NCBI RefSeq assembly: GCF_021531715.1
Contig: NZ_JAFBIT010000001.1
Location: 744,001-808,000 of the forward strand
DNA from: Anaeromassilibacillus senegalensis
GTDB lineage: Bacteria > Bacillota > Clostridia > Oscillospirales > Acutalibacteraceae
DNA: 64,000 nt
Direction: 5' to 3'
Numbering within the stretch: the stretch's first letter is position 1; each line of letters starts with the position of its first letter. Shown here in pieces: positions 8,539 to 17,177 of this stretch. The translations under genes and the position numbers were made by a program. The notes below the pieces were generated by a model. The model did no database searches and had not been told where the DNA came from. It saw only the letters and a list, made by a program, of their open reading frames with translations.

Positions 8539-9201
8539 TAGGTGATTCACCAAGATATAGTGGATGGCATAAAGCAGGAGCAAATGTGCCGGGTATATAA
8601 TGTAGAAAAAGTATTTGAGTGAGAAAGCGCCGCGCTTGCCGTTGTAGAGCAGAATCGGGATGCTCGCGGCAATCGCGTAAACCTGTGTGAGATTTCCGTC
8701 ATAGAGGTATTTGCCGTAGGTGAGCGCCGAAAACGCGAGCGCGTCGATCCCGCGATACTTCTGAAAAAGGAAAAAGCACAGCGGTACGAGTACCCCGTAT
8801 ATGCCGTAGCTGAAATGCAGGAAATACGGCGCAATGATCAGCGCCAGCGCACCGATAAACAGGAAAATATTTCGGCTTTTCGCGGATGCATCGAGCAGGC
8901 GCATGACAAGCAGCGCTGTCAGGAGCGTGAAGAGAATATTCTGCCCGCCGAATTCCAGCCACGAGCCGTGGAAAAGCAGGTCGTACGGCACCTCGGATCC
9001 AACGGCAAAAATGGCCATACGGATCACGTAGCGCTTGAAATCTCGCGTGTGCTGGTAGCCCTGCACGAGCAGAAAGGCGTAAATCGGCATGGAGATTCGC
9101 CCGATATAGCGCAGCCAGATGATCTCCGGGAAGAAAACCGCACCGACATGATCGATGATCATGGTTACGAGCGCAATCATTTTGAGTGTAAATGCGGACA
9201 T
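8527..9201 (-). CDS. TraX family integral membrane protein
   Basis: Polytopic membrane protein of 224 residues related to TraX, named after the F-plasmid pilin acetylase and related to acyltransferase 3 proteins. It starts MSAFTLKMIALVTMIIDHVGAVFFP and continues with IGRISMPIYAFLLVQGYQHTRDFKRY, both TraX hallmarks (the early Asp-His pair and the R-I-S-M-P-I segment). Roughly seven hydrophobic segments follow, ending IIYPAHLLLLYAIHYIL. The start at 9201 follows AAGGATGG; the longer reading to 9237 has no ribosome site. Chromosomal copies in Firmicutes are common and of unknown substrate; acylation of a surface polymer is an inference. Confidence 0.85.
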   Translation of the reverse strand: MSAFTLKMIALVTMIIDHVGAVFFPEIIWLRYIGRISMPIYAFLLVQGYQHTRDFKRYVIRMAIFAVGSEVPYDLLFHGSWLEFGGQNILFTLLTALLVMRLLDASAKSRNIFLFIGALALIIAPYFLHFSYGIYGVLVPLCFFLFQKYRGIDALAFSALTYGKYLYDGNLTQVYAIAASIPILLYNGKRGAFSLKYFFYIIYPAHLLLLYAIHYILVNHLLPF

Positions 9202-9227
9202 GCAAACCCATCCTTTCGATAAAAATA

Positions 9228-9256
9228 AATTTACCACCGAATTGCGGTATTGTCAA
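9228..9256 (-). promoter_or_regulatory. Promoter of the TraX-like gene
   Basis: Minus strand TTGACA (9256-9251), 17-base spacer, TAAATT (9233-9228). Its -35 box overlaps the -35 box of the divergent nth promoter. Confidence 0.65.
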
Positions 9257-9278
9257 TCGAACACAAAAGGTGTAAAAT
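9250..9278 (+). promoter_or_regulatory. Promoter of nth
   Basis: TTGTCA (9250-9255), 17-base spacer, TAAAAT (9273-9278). The -35 region TTGTCAA is shared with the divergent TraX-like promoter. Confidence 0.6.
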
Positions 9279-9349
9279 AAAATTTAAAAAATGACGTATC
9301 TCCGGGTTTGGAGACACCCATCCAGTTACACGCTTTTTGGAGGATGCAT

Positions 9350-9982
9350 ATGACGAAAAAACAGCGCGCGCTTCTCGCTGTGGAGGCGCTCAAAAAGGAA
9401 TATCCCGATGCGATCTGCTCTCTCGTTTACACCGACCCCCTGCAGCTTTTGATCGCGACGCGGCTTTCGGCGCAGTGCACGGACGCGCGCGTCAATCTCG
9501 TCACGCCGGCACTTTTCGAGCGCTTCCCGACGCTCGACGCGTTCTGCGCGGGCACGGAGGAGGAAATCGCCGAGCTGATCCGCTCCTGTGGCTTATACAA
9601 GACGAAAGCGAAGGACATCTACAACATGTGCCATGTTCTGCGGGACGAATACGGCGGCGTGATTCCCGACACGGTCGAGGAGCTGACGAAGCTGCCGGGC
9701 GTCGGCAGAAAGACGGCAAATCTCGTCGTTGGCGATATTTACAAAAAGCCTGCCGTTGTGACGGACACGCACTGCATCCGCATCGCCGGACGGCTGGGCC
9801 TCACCGAAAGCACGGTGCCGCTTAAGGTGGAAAAAGATCTGCGCGCCGTTTTGCCGCCGGAGGAAAGCAACGACTTCTGCCACCGCACCGTCCTGCACGG
9901 ACGCGCGGTCTGCTCCGCCAGAAGCCCGAAATGCGAAATCTGCTGTATGCGTGAATTTTGCAAGAATCCCGTACACACATAA
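9350..9982 (+). CDS. nth: Endonuclease III
   Basis: Base-excision DNA glycosylase/AP lyase for oxidised pyrimidines. The 210-residue protein has the helix-hairpin-helix LPGVGRKTANLVVG, the catalytic lysine of the HhH (GRKTA) and aspartate in VVTDTHCIRIAGRLGL, and a C-terminal [4Fe-4S] loop with the spacing C-x6-C-x2-C-x5-C (VCSARSPKCEICCMREFC). The start at 9350 follows TTGGAGG at six bases; an ATG six bases upstream overlaps the ribosome site. The family length is about 210. It is followed after 38 bases by ade. Confidence 0.96.
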   Translation: MTKKQRALLAVEALKKEYPDAICSLVYTDPLQLLIATRLSAQCTDARVNLVTPALFERFPTLDAFCAGTEEEIAELIRSCGLYKTKAKDIYNMCHVLRDEYGGVIPDTVEELTKLPGVGRKTANLVVGDIYKKPAVVTDTHCIRIAGRLGLTESTVPLKVEKDLRAVLPPEESNDFCHRTVLHGRAVCSARSPKCEICCMREFCKNPVHT

Positions 9983-10020
9983 AGCCATATGAACGAATTA
10001 TCACAGAAAGGATGAAAACT

Positions 10021-11820
10021 ATGTTTAAGTTCTGCAAAACCCAGCTTTGGGAATGCTCTCGCACGCTTTCCGACGTTGCGATGGGCAGAAAACCCGCCGA
10101 AACCGTGATTCGCCACGCGCGGCTCGTCAATGTCTGCACGCACGAGATTCTCGAGAATACCGATGTTGCGATCGCCTGCGGACGGATCGCGCTCGTCGGC
10201 GACGCTTCGCACTGCATCGGTGAAGAAACGAAGGTCATCGATGCTGCGGGTCAGCTCATCGCGCCGGGTTTCCTCGACGGTCACATTCACATCGAGTCCT
10301 CCATGATGACGCCGGTCGAGTACGCCCGGGCGGTGCTGCCGCACGGCACGACCGGCATCTACCACGACCCGCACGAGATCTGCAACGTGCTCGGCCTCAA
10401 GGGCGTCGACCTGATGGCGGCGGACTCCGCAAAGACCCCGCTCAAGGCGATGCTGACCACCCCCTCCTGCGTACCGGCCGTTCCGGGCTTTGAGGATTCC
10501 GGCGCGGAGATCACACCCGCCGATATTGCATCCGAGATGCGCCACGATTACACGGTGGGTCTCGGTGAGATGATGAATTTTCCGGGTATCAACGGCTCTG
10601 CGGAAGCGACACACGGCATCACCGGCGAAACGCTGAAGGCCGGAAAGATCGTGACCGGACACTATTCGATCCCGGAGACCGGCTCCGGGCTGAACGCCTA
10701 CATCGCGAGCGGCGTACGCTGCTGCCACGAATCGACGCGCGCCGAGGATGCGCTCGCCAAGATGCGCCTCGGTATGTATGCGATGATGCGCGAGGGTTCC
10801 GCATGGCACGACCTGCAGGAGGTCTCCAAGGCGATCACCGAGCACACGGTCGACACACGGTACGCGGTCATGATCTCGGACGACACGCATCCGCACACGC
10901 TGCTCACGGACGGCCACCTCGACCACATCGTGCGCCGCGCCGTTTCGTTCGGTATCGATTTTGTGACAGCCATCCAGATGGTCACGCTCAACTGCGCGCA
11001 GTGCTTCAAGATGGACGACGAGCTCGGCTCCATTGCGCCCGGCAAGTGCGCCGATATTGTATTCATCGACAACGAGCGCGACATCAACGTCACACGTGTA
11101 CTGATTGACGGCGATACCGTCGCGGAAAATGGCAAATTGACGATTGACCTGCCAAAGTCCGAACTGCCCGACTGGGCGATGGACACGATGCACATCGGCG
11201 AGGTCATCACTCCGGATACGTTCAAGATTTATACGGATAAAAAGGACTATGCAACGGTGCGCGCGATGGAAATTATTCCGGTGCATGTCGGCGACTACGA
11301 GCGCCATGTAAAGCTCAAGGTTGAAAACGGCGAGCTGAAAAGCGATACGGAGCAGGATGTTCTGAAGGCTTTCGTCTTTGAACGGCATAACAACACCGGC
11401 AAGCACGGTGTCGGTTTCGTCAAGGGATTCCACGTGCAGTGCGGCGCTATGGCGTCTACCGTAGCGCATGACGCGCACAATCTGCTCGTTGTTGGCACAA
11501 ACGACGAGGACATGGCGCTCGCGGCGAACACGCTGATCGCCTGCGGCGGCGGTGAGGTCATTGTGCAGAACGGCAAAGTGCTTGGCTGTGTGCCTCTCCC
11601 CTTTGCCGGCCTGATGAACACGAAGTCTGCCGAGGAAATGAACGCGCTGGTCGAACAGCTCGGCGGCGCCTGGAAGGCGATTGGATGCGATATCCAGTCT
11701 CCGTTCATGACGATGGCGCTGATTCCGCTCGCCTGCCTGCCCGAGCTGCGCCTGACTGACCGCGGCCTTGTGGACTGCACAACCTTCTCTTTCACAGATC
11801 TCGAGGTGGAAGACGAATAA
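10021..11820 (+). CDS. ade: Adenine deaminase
   Basis: Amidohydrolase-superfamily enzyme turning adenine into hypoxanthine and ammonia for purine salvage. The 599-residue protein has the metal motif GFLDGHIHIESSMM, HGTTGIYHDPHEICNVLG, GLGEMMNFPGI, the metal-binding DDTHPHTL segment and the C-terminal domain ending ALIPLACLPELRLTDRGLVD, all typical of Ade. Its length matches the family (about 570-600). The ATG at 10021 follows AAAGGA at eight bases; an ATG at 10012 overlaps that site. It lies between nth and a PLP aminotransferase on the plus strand with short gaps, probably one transcript. Confidence 0.96.
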   Translation: MFKFCKTQLWECSRTLSDVAMGRKPAETVIRHARLVNVCTHEILENTDVAIACGRIALVGDASHCIGEETKVIDAAGQLIAPGFLDGHIHIESSMMTPVEYARAVLPHGTTGIYHDPHEICNVLGLKGVDLMAADSAKTPLKAMLTTPSCVPAVPGFEDSGAEITPADIASEMRHDYTVGLGEMMNFPGINGSAEATHGITGETLKAGKIVTGHYSIPETGSGLNAYIASGVRCCHESTRAEDALAKMRLGMYAMMREGSAWHDLQEVSKAITEHTVDTRYAVMISDDTHPHTLLTDGHLDHIVRRAVSFGIDFVTAIQMVTLNCAQCFKMDDELGSIAPGKCADIVFIDNERDINVTRVLIDGDTVAENGKLTIDLPKSELPDWAMDTMHIGEVITPDTFKIYTDKKDYATVRAMEIIPVHVGDYERHVKLKVENGELKSDTEQDVLKAFVFERHNNTGKHGVGFVKGFHVQCGAMASTVAHDAHNLLVVGTNDEDMALAANTLIACGGGEVIVQNGKVLGCVPLPFAGLMNTKSAEEMNALVEQLGGAWKAIGCDIQSPFMTMALIPLACLPELRLTDRGLVDCTTFSFTDLEVEDE

Positions 11821-11854
11821 GGAAATCAATATTCAGGAATGGGAGTCTTACAAT

Positions 11855-13042
11855 ATGGAACATGATTTTGAAACGCTCGTTTCCCGCCGCAACTGCGGTT
11901 CCGGCAAATGGGAAATGATGCTCAAATGCAATCCGGATATTGCAGAAGGTATTGCGCCGCTTTCCGTCGCGGATATGGAGCTGAAGAATCCGCCCGAGAT
12001 CATCGAGGGTCTGAAGGATTACCTCGACACGCACATTCTCGGTTACACCTCGCCGACGGACGCCTATTATGAAGCGGTCTGCGGCTGGATGAAGCGCCGT
12101 CATAACTGGGAGGTTAAGCCCGAGGAGATCATCGTGACCGCCGGCGTGGTTACCGCGCTGTTCACAGCGGTACTCGCCTACACCGAGCCGGGCGACGGTG
12201 TCATCACCATGCCGCCGGTTTACGGCCCCTTCGGCTTCTCTATCAAGCAGAACGACCGCGTGAACGTCGAGTGCCCGCTGATCAACGACAACGAAAAATA
12301 CACGATCGATTTCGAGCAGTTCGAAGCGCTCTGCGCCAAGGACGAGAACAAGATGTTCATTCTCTGCAGTCCGCATAATCCGGCGGGTCGCATCTGGACA
12401 AAGGCGGAGCTTTCGAAGATCGGTGAGATCTGCGCAAAGCATCATGTCTTTGTCGTGAGCGATGAGATCCATTTTGATCTCATCATGCCCGGTCACGAGC
12501 ACATCGTATTCCCGAACGCCTGCGAAAACGGCTGTCCCGAGTACATCGTCTGCACCGCGCCGAGCAAGACCTTCAATCTCGCGACACTCCAGACGTCGAA
12601 TATCGTGATCCCGGATAAAGAGAACCGCAAGAAATTCCAGAGCATTCTCGATACGATCCATATCAACGCCGCTGCGGCGCTCGGTCTTGAGGCGTGCCGT
12701 CTCGGCTACACCGAGTGCGAAGCATGGCTCGAGGAGGTCATCGACCTGATCTGGAACAACTTCCGCTTCTGCGCGAAGTTCATCGACGAGAACTGCCCCG
12801 GCATCACCTACAGCCCGCTTGAGGGCACCTATCTGATGTGGATCAACTGCGAAACACTCGGTCTGGACGACGACAAGCTGCACGAGCTGCTGCACAAACA
12901 CGATATCTACTGCAACGACGGCCGCTTCTTCTCGGCGGGCGGCGAGCGGCATATCCGCATCAATCTCGCAGGTCCGACCGCGATGATCGAAAAGGCGATG
13001 CACCGCTTCAAGGAAGCCTGCATGGAAGCACACAACGGATAA
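11855..13042 (+). CDS. MalY/PatB family aminotransferase (probable cystathionine beta-lyase)
   Basis: Fold-type I PLP enzyme of the MalY/PatB group, whose members cleave C-S bonds in cystathionine and cysteine and in some bacteria also affect regulators. The 395-residue protein has the family start (SRRNCGSGKWEMM, PLSVADMELKNPPEI), GVVTALFTAVLAYTEPGD, PHNPAGRIWTKAEL, VVSDEIHFDL and the PLP lysine in CTAPSKTFNLA. The start at 11855 follows GGGAG. It lies 34 bases after ade; the pairing has no obvious pathway logic. A terminator follows at 13059. Confidence 0.92.
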   Translation: MEHDFETLVSRRNCGSGKWEMMLKCNPDIAEGIAPLSVADMELKNPPEIIEGLKDYLDTHILGYTSPTDAYYEAVCGWMKRRHNWEVKPEEIIVTAGVVTALFTAVLAYTEPGDGVITMPPVYGPFGFSIKQNDRVNVECPLINDNEKYTIDFEQFEALCAKDENKMFILCSPHNPAGRIWTKAELSKIGEICAKHHVFVVSDEIHFDLIMPGHEHIVFPNACENGCPEYIVCTAPSKTFNLATLQTSNIVIPDKENRKKFQSILDTIHINAAAALGLEACRLGYTECEAWLEEVIDLIWNNFRFCAKFIDENCPGITYSPLEGTYLMWINCETLGLDDDKLHELLHKHDIYCNDGRFFSAGGERHIRINLAGPTAMIEKAMHRFKEACMEAHNG

Positions 13043-13058
13043 ACCCTATAATGTAAGC

Positions 13059-13096
13059 ACGGAGCAGACAATGTTTAAAAGCATTGCCTGCTCCGT
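13059..13096. terminator. Bidirectional terminator between aminotransferase and rnhA
   Basis: Stem ACGGAGCAG-CAATG / CATTG-CTGCTCCGT with a short A+T loop, followed by TTTATTTC on the plus strand; the structure lies between convergent genes. Confidence 0.7.
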
Positions 13097-13109
13097 TTAT
13101 TTCACATGT

Positions 13110-13709
13110 TTATTCTATACCGAGTGCATCTTTCGCGAGACGATCCGCAAGGTCGTTGTATTTGTCCCCCGAATGCCCCTTGACTTTCACAAACCGGAAC
13201 CGGAGCTTTTCCGCCGCTTTGGCACAGAACGCGCGGTACGCGACGGTGCCGGGCTTGTTGGCTTTCCATTCGCCGGTCGCCCATTTGGAGACGCCCTCGT
13301 AATCGTGGTAAATTGTGACGGCGGGAACCCCGTGCTCGATGCAGTACGTCATGACCGTTTCGGCGCCCTTGATCTCCCCCGCGACATTATGCATCTGCGC
13401 AAGCTGTGGATCGTCAAACTTCTGCGAGAAGTGCTGCTCCTCATTGTTCAGAAACAACACGGCGCCGCAGGAAAATTCGTGCGTTCCGGCGTGATAGCTG
13501 CCGTCCACATAGGCGACGGCGCCGTCTCCACCTTCGGGCGCGCTCGCAAGGCTGTCCGCCCCCTGCATGTACGCCTCGGCTTCTCCGAGTGTCGGAAAGC
13601 TTTTGAAGGACGCGCCCTTAAAGCCTGTCGTTTGCGCGCGGCATTCGTCCCAAGTTTCGAAAATACCCGTTTTTCTGCCCGCTCGAACTGCATAATATTT
13701 TTTTGCCAT
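13110..13709 (-). CDS. rnhA: Ribonuclease HI with N-terminal viroplasmin-like domain
   Basis: RNase H removing RNA from RNA-DNA hybrids. The 199-residue protein begins MAKKYYAVRAGRKTGIFETWDEC, an RNA-DNA-hybrid-binding (caulimovirus viroplasmin) domain of about 45 residues, then a linker rich in Ala and Gly, then the RNase H fold with the acidic residues in AYVDGSY, GEIKGAE and DLADRLAKDA. This domain arrangement is common in Firmicutes and in eukaryotic RNase H1. The start at 13709 removes 72 unsupported residues of a longer frame that would run through the promoter region. Confidence 0.94.
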   Translation of the reverse strand: MAKKYYAVRAGRKTGIFETWDECRAQTTGFKGASFKSFPTLGEAEAYMQGADSLASAPEGGDGAVAYVDGSYHAGTHEFSCGAVLFLNNEEQHFSQKFDDPQLAQMHNVAGEIKGAETVMTYCIEHGVPAVTIYHDYEGVSKWATGEWKANKPGTVAYRAFCAKAAEKLRFRFVKVKGHSGDKYNDLADRLAKDALGIE

Positions 13710-13742
13710 ATTCGCTTCGTTCCCTTCTGCGTGATACGAAAC

Positions 13743-13771
13743 AGTATACCAGCAGGAGGCACCGCATGCAA
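13743..13771 (-). promoter_or_regulatory. Promoter of rnhA
   Basis: Minus strand TTGCAT (13771-13766), 17-base spacer, TATACT (13748-13743), 34 bases before the start codon. Confidence 0.6.
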
Positions 13772-13820
13772 GCAAATTTTGTTTTTCCGTAGTCGGGACC
13801 GAAAATTTTGTCGAAAAACG

Positions 13821-13849
13821 TTGACGCCAAACCAAAAGCACAGTATACT
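13821..13849 (+). promoter_or_regulatory. Promoter of the SH3/CHAP-like gene
   Basis: TTGACG (13821-13826), 17-base spacer, TATACT (13844-13849), followed by an A+T-rich leader before the gene at 13,924. Confidence 0.7.
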
Positions 13850-13923
13850 TATTATATATAACTTGATATATTTGATTGCATCTTTTTATATGCTTTAGGA
13901 TGAAGGTCGGTGATCTTGTGCGC

Positions 13924-14994
13924 ATGTCCCTTCACATGAAACACCCATGCCGCAGCTTTCGGCTTGCGGCATTGACAGTCGCGCTGTGCTTTTTCAGCGT
14001 CTGTATCCCTTCCCCCGTCTTTGCCGCAGAAACGCGTACGCATACGCTTTACAGCGGCCCAACAGAGAAATCCGCTGCGGTCGCTGTATTTTCAGATGGC
14101 GACACCGTCACGGTTCTGGACCGGATGAACGATTCCTGGGCACGCATTGTGTTGGAGGACGGCACGATCGGCTACTGCGGCAGCGAGCTGCTCGGCGGTT
14201 GCAGTTCGATGGAAGTTTCATCTGAGTTTGTGTCGGTTGCAAAGACGCTCAATCCCATTTCCATCCGCGCAAAAGCAGATCCGGATTCTGCGGTCATCGG
14301 CAAGCTTGCGGCAAATGTGCATGTGGCATTACTCTCCGGCACGGAGGAAAGCGGATACTTTAAGGTTGCCGTGCACGGTTCGATTACCGGTTACCTTCCG
14401 GAAGATGCCATCACGCTGCTTGATAAAGGGACTGCGATTATCCGTACAGCGCCAAAGCTCTCAGCCGACGGTGCGAAAACGGAAACCGAGGCGCGCGCAC
14501 GGCTTCGTGCGCTTTCCCAATACTTTGAGGACGGGCGGTACTGGAATTATATCGACACAGGGCTTCCCTGGGGAGAAGGAACAGCCTTTTCTGTAACGGA
14601 TGTTCCCTGCGCACACACAAGATGCGGGTACAATTACTGCAACGTATATGACGGCGCAATGATCGAGTATTTTCCGGAATACGGGATCGGCTTGCAGTGC
14701 CTCGGTTATGCCAGCCTGATGAGCGATCTGATTTTCGGTACAGATGCACCGGTCACATTGCACTACGACTTCGATCGGGTGCGTGTCGGCGATCATATCC
14801 GGCTTGTCGATTACGAGCATTCCATGCTTGTAACGGACGTCGGTACGCGGCTGGATGGGACGCGCTACATCCGCGTGACGGAAGTCAACGCCGACTATGA
14901 GAACTGCGAAATCCACTGGGATCGGTTAATTACGGAAAAGGAGCTTTACGCGCTGGGCGATATCGTCAAGATTTTTACCCGGTATGAAAACTAA
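13924..14994 (+). CDS. Secreted SH3-domain protein with CHAP/papain-like C-terminal domain
   Basis: Exported protein of about 356 residues. It has a signal peptide (RLAALTVALCFFSVCIP, cleavage near FAAET), two bacterial SH3-type repeats (about residues 40-90 and 95-160, with NDSWARIVLEDGTIGYC and GYFKVAVHGSITGYL), and a C-terminal domain with a plausible Cys-His-Asn set: Cys259 in LQCLGYA, His299 in YEHSMLV and Asn322 in EVNADY. That pattern resembles CHAP or NlpC amidases and peptidases, but the match is by eye and distant. The start is uncertain: ATGs at 13900, 13924 and 13936 and a GTG at 13918 are all in frame and none has a clear ribosome site. It lies just upstream of the exporter operon but has its own terminator. 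Confidence 0.7.
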   Translation: MSLHMKHPCRSFRLAALTVALCFFSVCIPSPVFAAETRTHTLYSGPTEKSAAVAVFSDGDTVTVLDRMNDSWARIVLEDGTIGYCGSELLGGCSSMEVSSEFVSVAKTLNPISIRAKADPDSAVIGKLAANVHVALLSGTEESGYFKVAVHGSITGYLPEDAITLLDKGTAIIRTAPKLSADGAKTETEARARLRALSQYFEDGRYWNYIDTGLPWGEGTAFSVTDVPCAHTRCGYNYCNVYDGAMIEYFPEYGIGLQCLGYASLMSDLIFGTDAPVTLHYDFDRVRVGDHIRLVDYEHSMLVTDVGTRLDGTRYIRVTEVNADYENCEIHWDRLITEKELYALGDIVKIFTRYEN

Positions 14995-15006
14995 ACCGAA
15001 TAAGCC

Positions 15007-15046
15007 AAAAGCTGTCGCCTGATCGATGTACGGCGGCAGCTTTTTT
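15007..15046 (+). terminator. Rho-independent terminator after the SH3/CHAP-like gene
   Basis: Stem GCTGTCGCC / GGCGGCAGC (15011-15019 with 15032-15040) followed by TTTTTT. Confidence 0.85.
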
Positions 15047-15097
15047 GCACAAAATGCCGATTTCAGGTATAGCAGCCATTTGTCAGAATTAATTAAG

Positions 15098-15126
15098 TTG
15101 TTATTCCCTCTGATACATTGTATAAT
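15098..15126 (+). promoter_or_regulatory. Promoter of the four-gene exporter operon
   Basis: TTGTTA (15098-15103), 17-base spacer, perfect TATAAT (15121-15126), about 45 bases before the first start codon. Confidence 0.75.
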
Positions 15127-15171
15127 AGGATTGAATCTTTAAGTGGTATCGTTGAGAAAGGAAGTTTTTTC

Positions 15172-16485
15172 ATGAGCAAGAAAAAAACAGGACTGATCGT
15201 TGGCATAGCCGCTGCGGTGCTCGTTCTTGCGGGAGCCGCTGTGTGGTTTTTCTTCTTTCGGGCGCCGGCAGTACCGAACGACCCGAATGAAATCGCCTTC
15301 GTCTCTCCGGTTTCAGACATCACCTCTTCAGGTGGACTCGGCATCGTCACAAAATTTTCCGGTGTCGTCGAGCCACAGAAAACGCTCGCGGTACAGAAGG
15401 ACGAGACCAAAAAGGTCAGCGAGCTGTATGTTGCGGTCGGGCAGGAGGTCGCCGTCGGCGACAAGCTGTTCAGCTATGACACGGATGACCTCGCTCTCCA
15501 GCTTCAGGAGGCGGAGCTTCAGCTTGAAAGCCTCGGAAACCGCATCTCCACGCTGAATCAGCAGATCGAGAGCCTGCAGAAAGAAAAGAACAACGCGCCG
15601 TCTGACGAACAGCTCTCCTACACCTTGCAGATCCAGTCCATTCAGCTGGAGATCAAGACGACCGAATACGATCAATCCGCTAAAGCAAAAGAAATCGAAC
15701 AGCTCAAAGCGTCAGTTGAAAATTCGGATGTTCTTGCGGAGATGGCCGGCGTTGTCAAGGAAATCAACGAAGGAAATAATCCGAACGAGGAATATTACGG
15801 TTCGGATTCCGGCGCCAACGCGTACATCACGATTCTTGCGACCGGGCAGTATCGAGTGAAAGCGACCGCGACGGAATTCAACATTCAGAGCTTGCAGGAA
15901 GGTATGCCGGTCAAGGTTACCTCCCGCATCGATCCTGACGCGAGCTGGACCGGCATCATAGATACCATTGAGCGCGAGCCGGTTTCCAACAACCAGAATA
16001 TGTATATTTCTTACGGCAATGAAGACTCCTTTACGCCGGCCTCCAAATATAATTTCTATATTCTGCTCGACAGCTTTGACGGTCTGATGCTCGGCCAGCA
16101 CGTCTATGCGGAGCCGGATTACGGAAACACAATCAAAACCGGCCTCTGGCTTCCGGGCTACTACATCTTTACAGAAGGCAGCGACAGCTACGTCTGGGCA
16201 GCAACGGAGCAGAATAAGCTCGAAAAGCGCAAGATCTCCCTCGGCCAATATGATGGTGAAATGGATGAGTATGAGATTCTGTCCGGCGTCACGAACGAGG
16301 ATCGGCTTGCCGTGCCGGCTGAGAATCTGCACAGCGGCATGTACGCGATGGAGGGTTCCGGCTACGGCGATATGCTTCCGGCGGGAGATATGCTGATGGA
16401 TGGCGACATATCGATGGACGGAGATATGCCGATGGATTTTGCCGATGACGGCGGCATGTCTGCAAACGGAGGTGCCGTGGGATGA
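15172..16485 (+). CDS. MacA/HlyD-like membrane-fusion adaptor protein, first copy
   Basis: Adaptor subunit of a MacAB-type ABC exporter, 437 residues. An N-terminal membrane anchor (LIVGIAAAVLVLAGAAVWFFFF) is followed by a biotinyl-lipoyl half-motif (SELYVAVGQEVAVGDKLFSYD), a coiled-coil hairpin (about residues 105-185, QLQEAELQLESLGNRIS and onward), the second lipoyl half (AEMAGVVKEINEGN) and beta-barrel domains. The last 40 residues are unusual, with repeated Asp/Met units (GDMLMDGDISMDGDMPMD). The start at 15172 follows GAAAGGA. It overlaps the ATPase gene by ATGA, so the operon is translationally coupled. The exported substrate is unknown. Confidence 0.85.
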   Translation: MSKKKTGLIVGIAAAVLVLAGAAVWFFFFRAPAVPNDPNEIAFVSPVSDITSSGGLGIVTKFSGVVEPQKTLAVQKDETKKVSELYVAVGQEVAVGDKLFSYDTDDLALQLQEAELQLESLGNRISTLNQQIESLQKEKNNAPSDEQLSYTLQIQSIQLEIKTTEYDQSAKAKEIEQLKASVENSDVLAEMAGVVKEINEGNNPNEEYYGSDSGANAYITILATGQYRVKATATEFNIQSLQEGMPVKVTSRIDPDASWTGIIDTIEREPVSNNQNMYISYGNEDSFTPASKYNFYILLDSFDGLMLGQHVYAEPDYGNTIKTGLWLPGYYIFTEGSDSYVWAATEQNKLEKRKISLGQYDGEMDEYEILSGVTNEDRLAVPAENLHSGMYAMEGSGYGDMLPAGDMLMDGDISMDGDMPMDFADDGGMSANGGAVG

Positions 16486-17177
16486 TACTGGAGCTGCACA
16501 ATATTGATAAAACGTATCTGCAGGGCAAAATGGAGGTTCCCGTCCTGAAGAATATCTCGCTCACGGTCGACGAAGGTGAGTATGTTGCGATCATGGGGCC
16601 GTCCGGTTCGGGAAAAACGACGCTGATGAACATCATCGGCTGTCTCGATCTGCCGACTGCCGGTACATACAGTCTTGCGGGCGAGAATATCATCGGCAGC
16701 AGTGAAAAGAAGCTTTCGGAGATCCGCCTGAACTCGATCGGCTTTGTGTTCCAGAGCTTCCACCTTCTACCGCGCCAAAGCGCCGTGGAGAACGTTGCGC
16801 TCCCCCTGCTCTATGCGGGTGTGTCGAAGAGAAAACGCCGTGAGCGCGCTATCCGTGCGCTGGAACGTGTTGGTCTCGGAGATCGTGTGGATTTCAAACC
16901 GAACCAGCTCTCCGGCGGCCAGTGCCAGCGCGTCGCAATTGCCCGCGCCATTGTCAACAATCCGAAAATTCTGCTCGCAGATGAGCCGACCGGCGCGCTG
17001 GACAGCCAATCCGGCGCACAGATCATGGAGCTGTTCCAGACGCTGAACGATGAGGGTGTTACCGTCGTTATGATTACGCATGACATGGACGTCGCAAACC
17101 ACGCAAAGCGGATTCTGCACATCCGCGATGGCCGCTTTGCAGAGCAGACGGCGCTTGACCGGGAGGTGACGGCATGA
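16482..17177 (+). CDS. ABC transporter ATP-binding protein, MacB/LolD type
   Basis: Nucleotide-binding subunit of the exporter, 231 residues. Walker A is GPSGSGKTT, followed by the family-specific [13 protein letters not shown], the Q-loop [11 protein letters not shown], the signature [15 protein letters not shown] (Cys in place of the more common Gln after GGQ), Walker [13 protein letters not shown] and the switch MITHDMDVA. It resembles the MacB/LolD/FtsE group, which pairs with FtsX-fold permeases that do mechanical work on periplasmic or cell-wall substrates. It overlaps both neighbours by four bases (ATGA). Confidence 0.95.
   Translation: MILELHNIDKTYLQGKMEVPVLKNISLTVDEGEYVAIMGPSGSGKTTLMNIIGCLDLPTAGTYSLAGENIIGSSEKKLSEIRLNSIGFVFQSFHLLPRQSAVENVALPLLYAGVSKRKRRERAIRALERVGLGDRVDFKPNQLSGGQCQRVAIARAIVNNPKILLADEPTGALDSQSGAQIMELFQTLNDEGVTVVMITHDMDVANHAKRILHIRDGRFAEQTALDREVTA

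Noticed and set aside
9739-11829. A 696-codon minus-strand frame opposite nth and ade
   Set aside because: Shadow of adenine deaminase and endonuclease III, both clear on plus.
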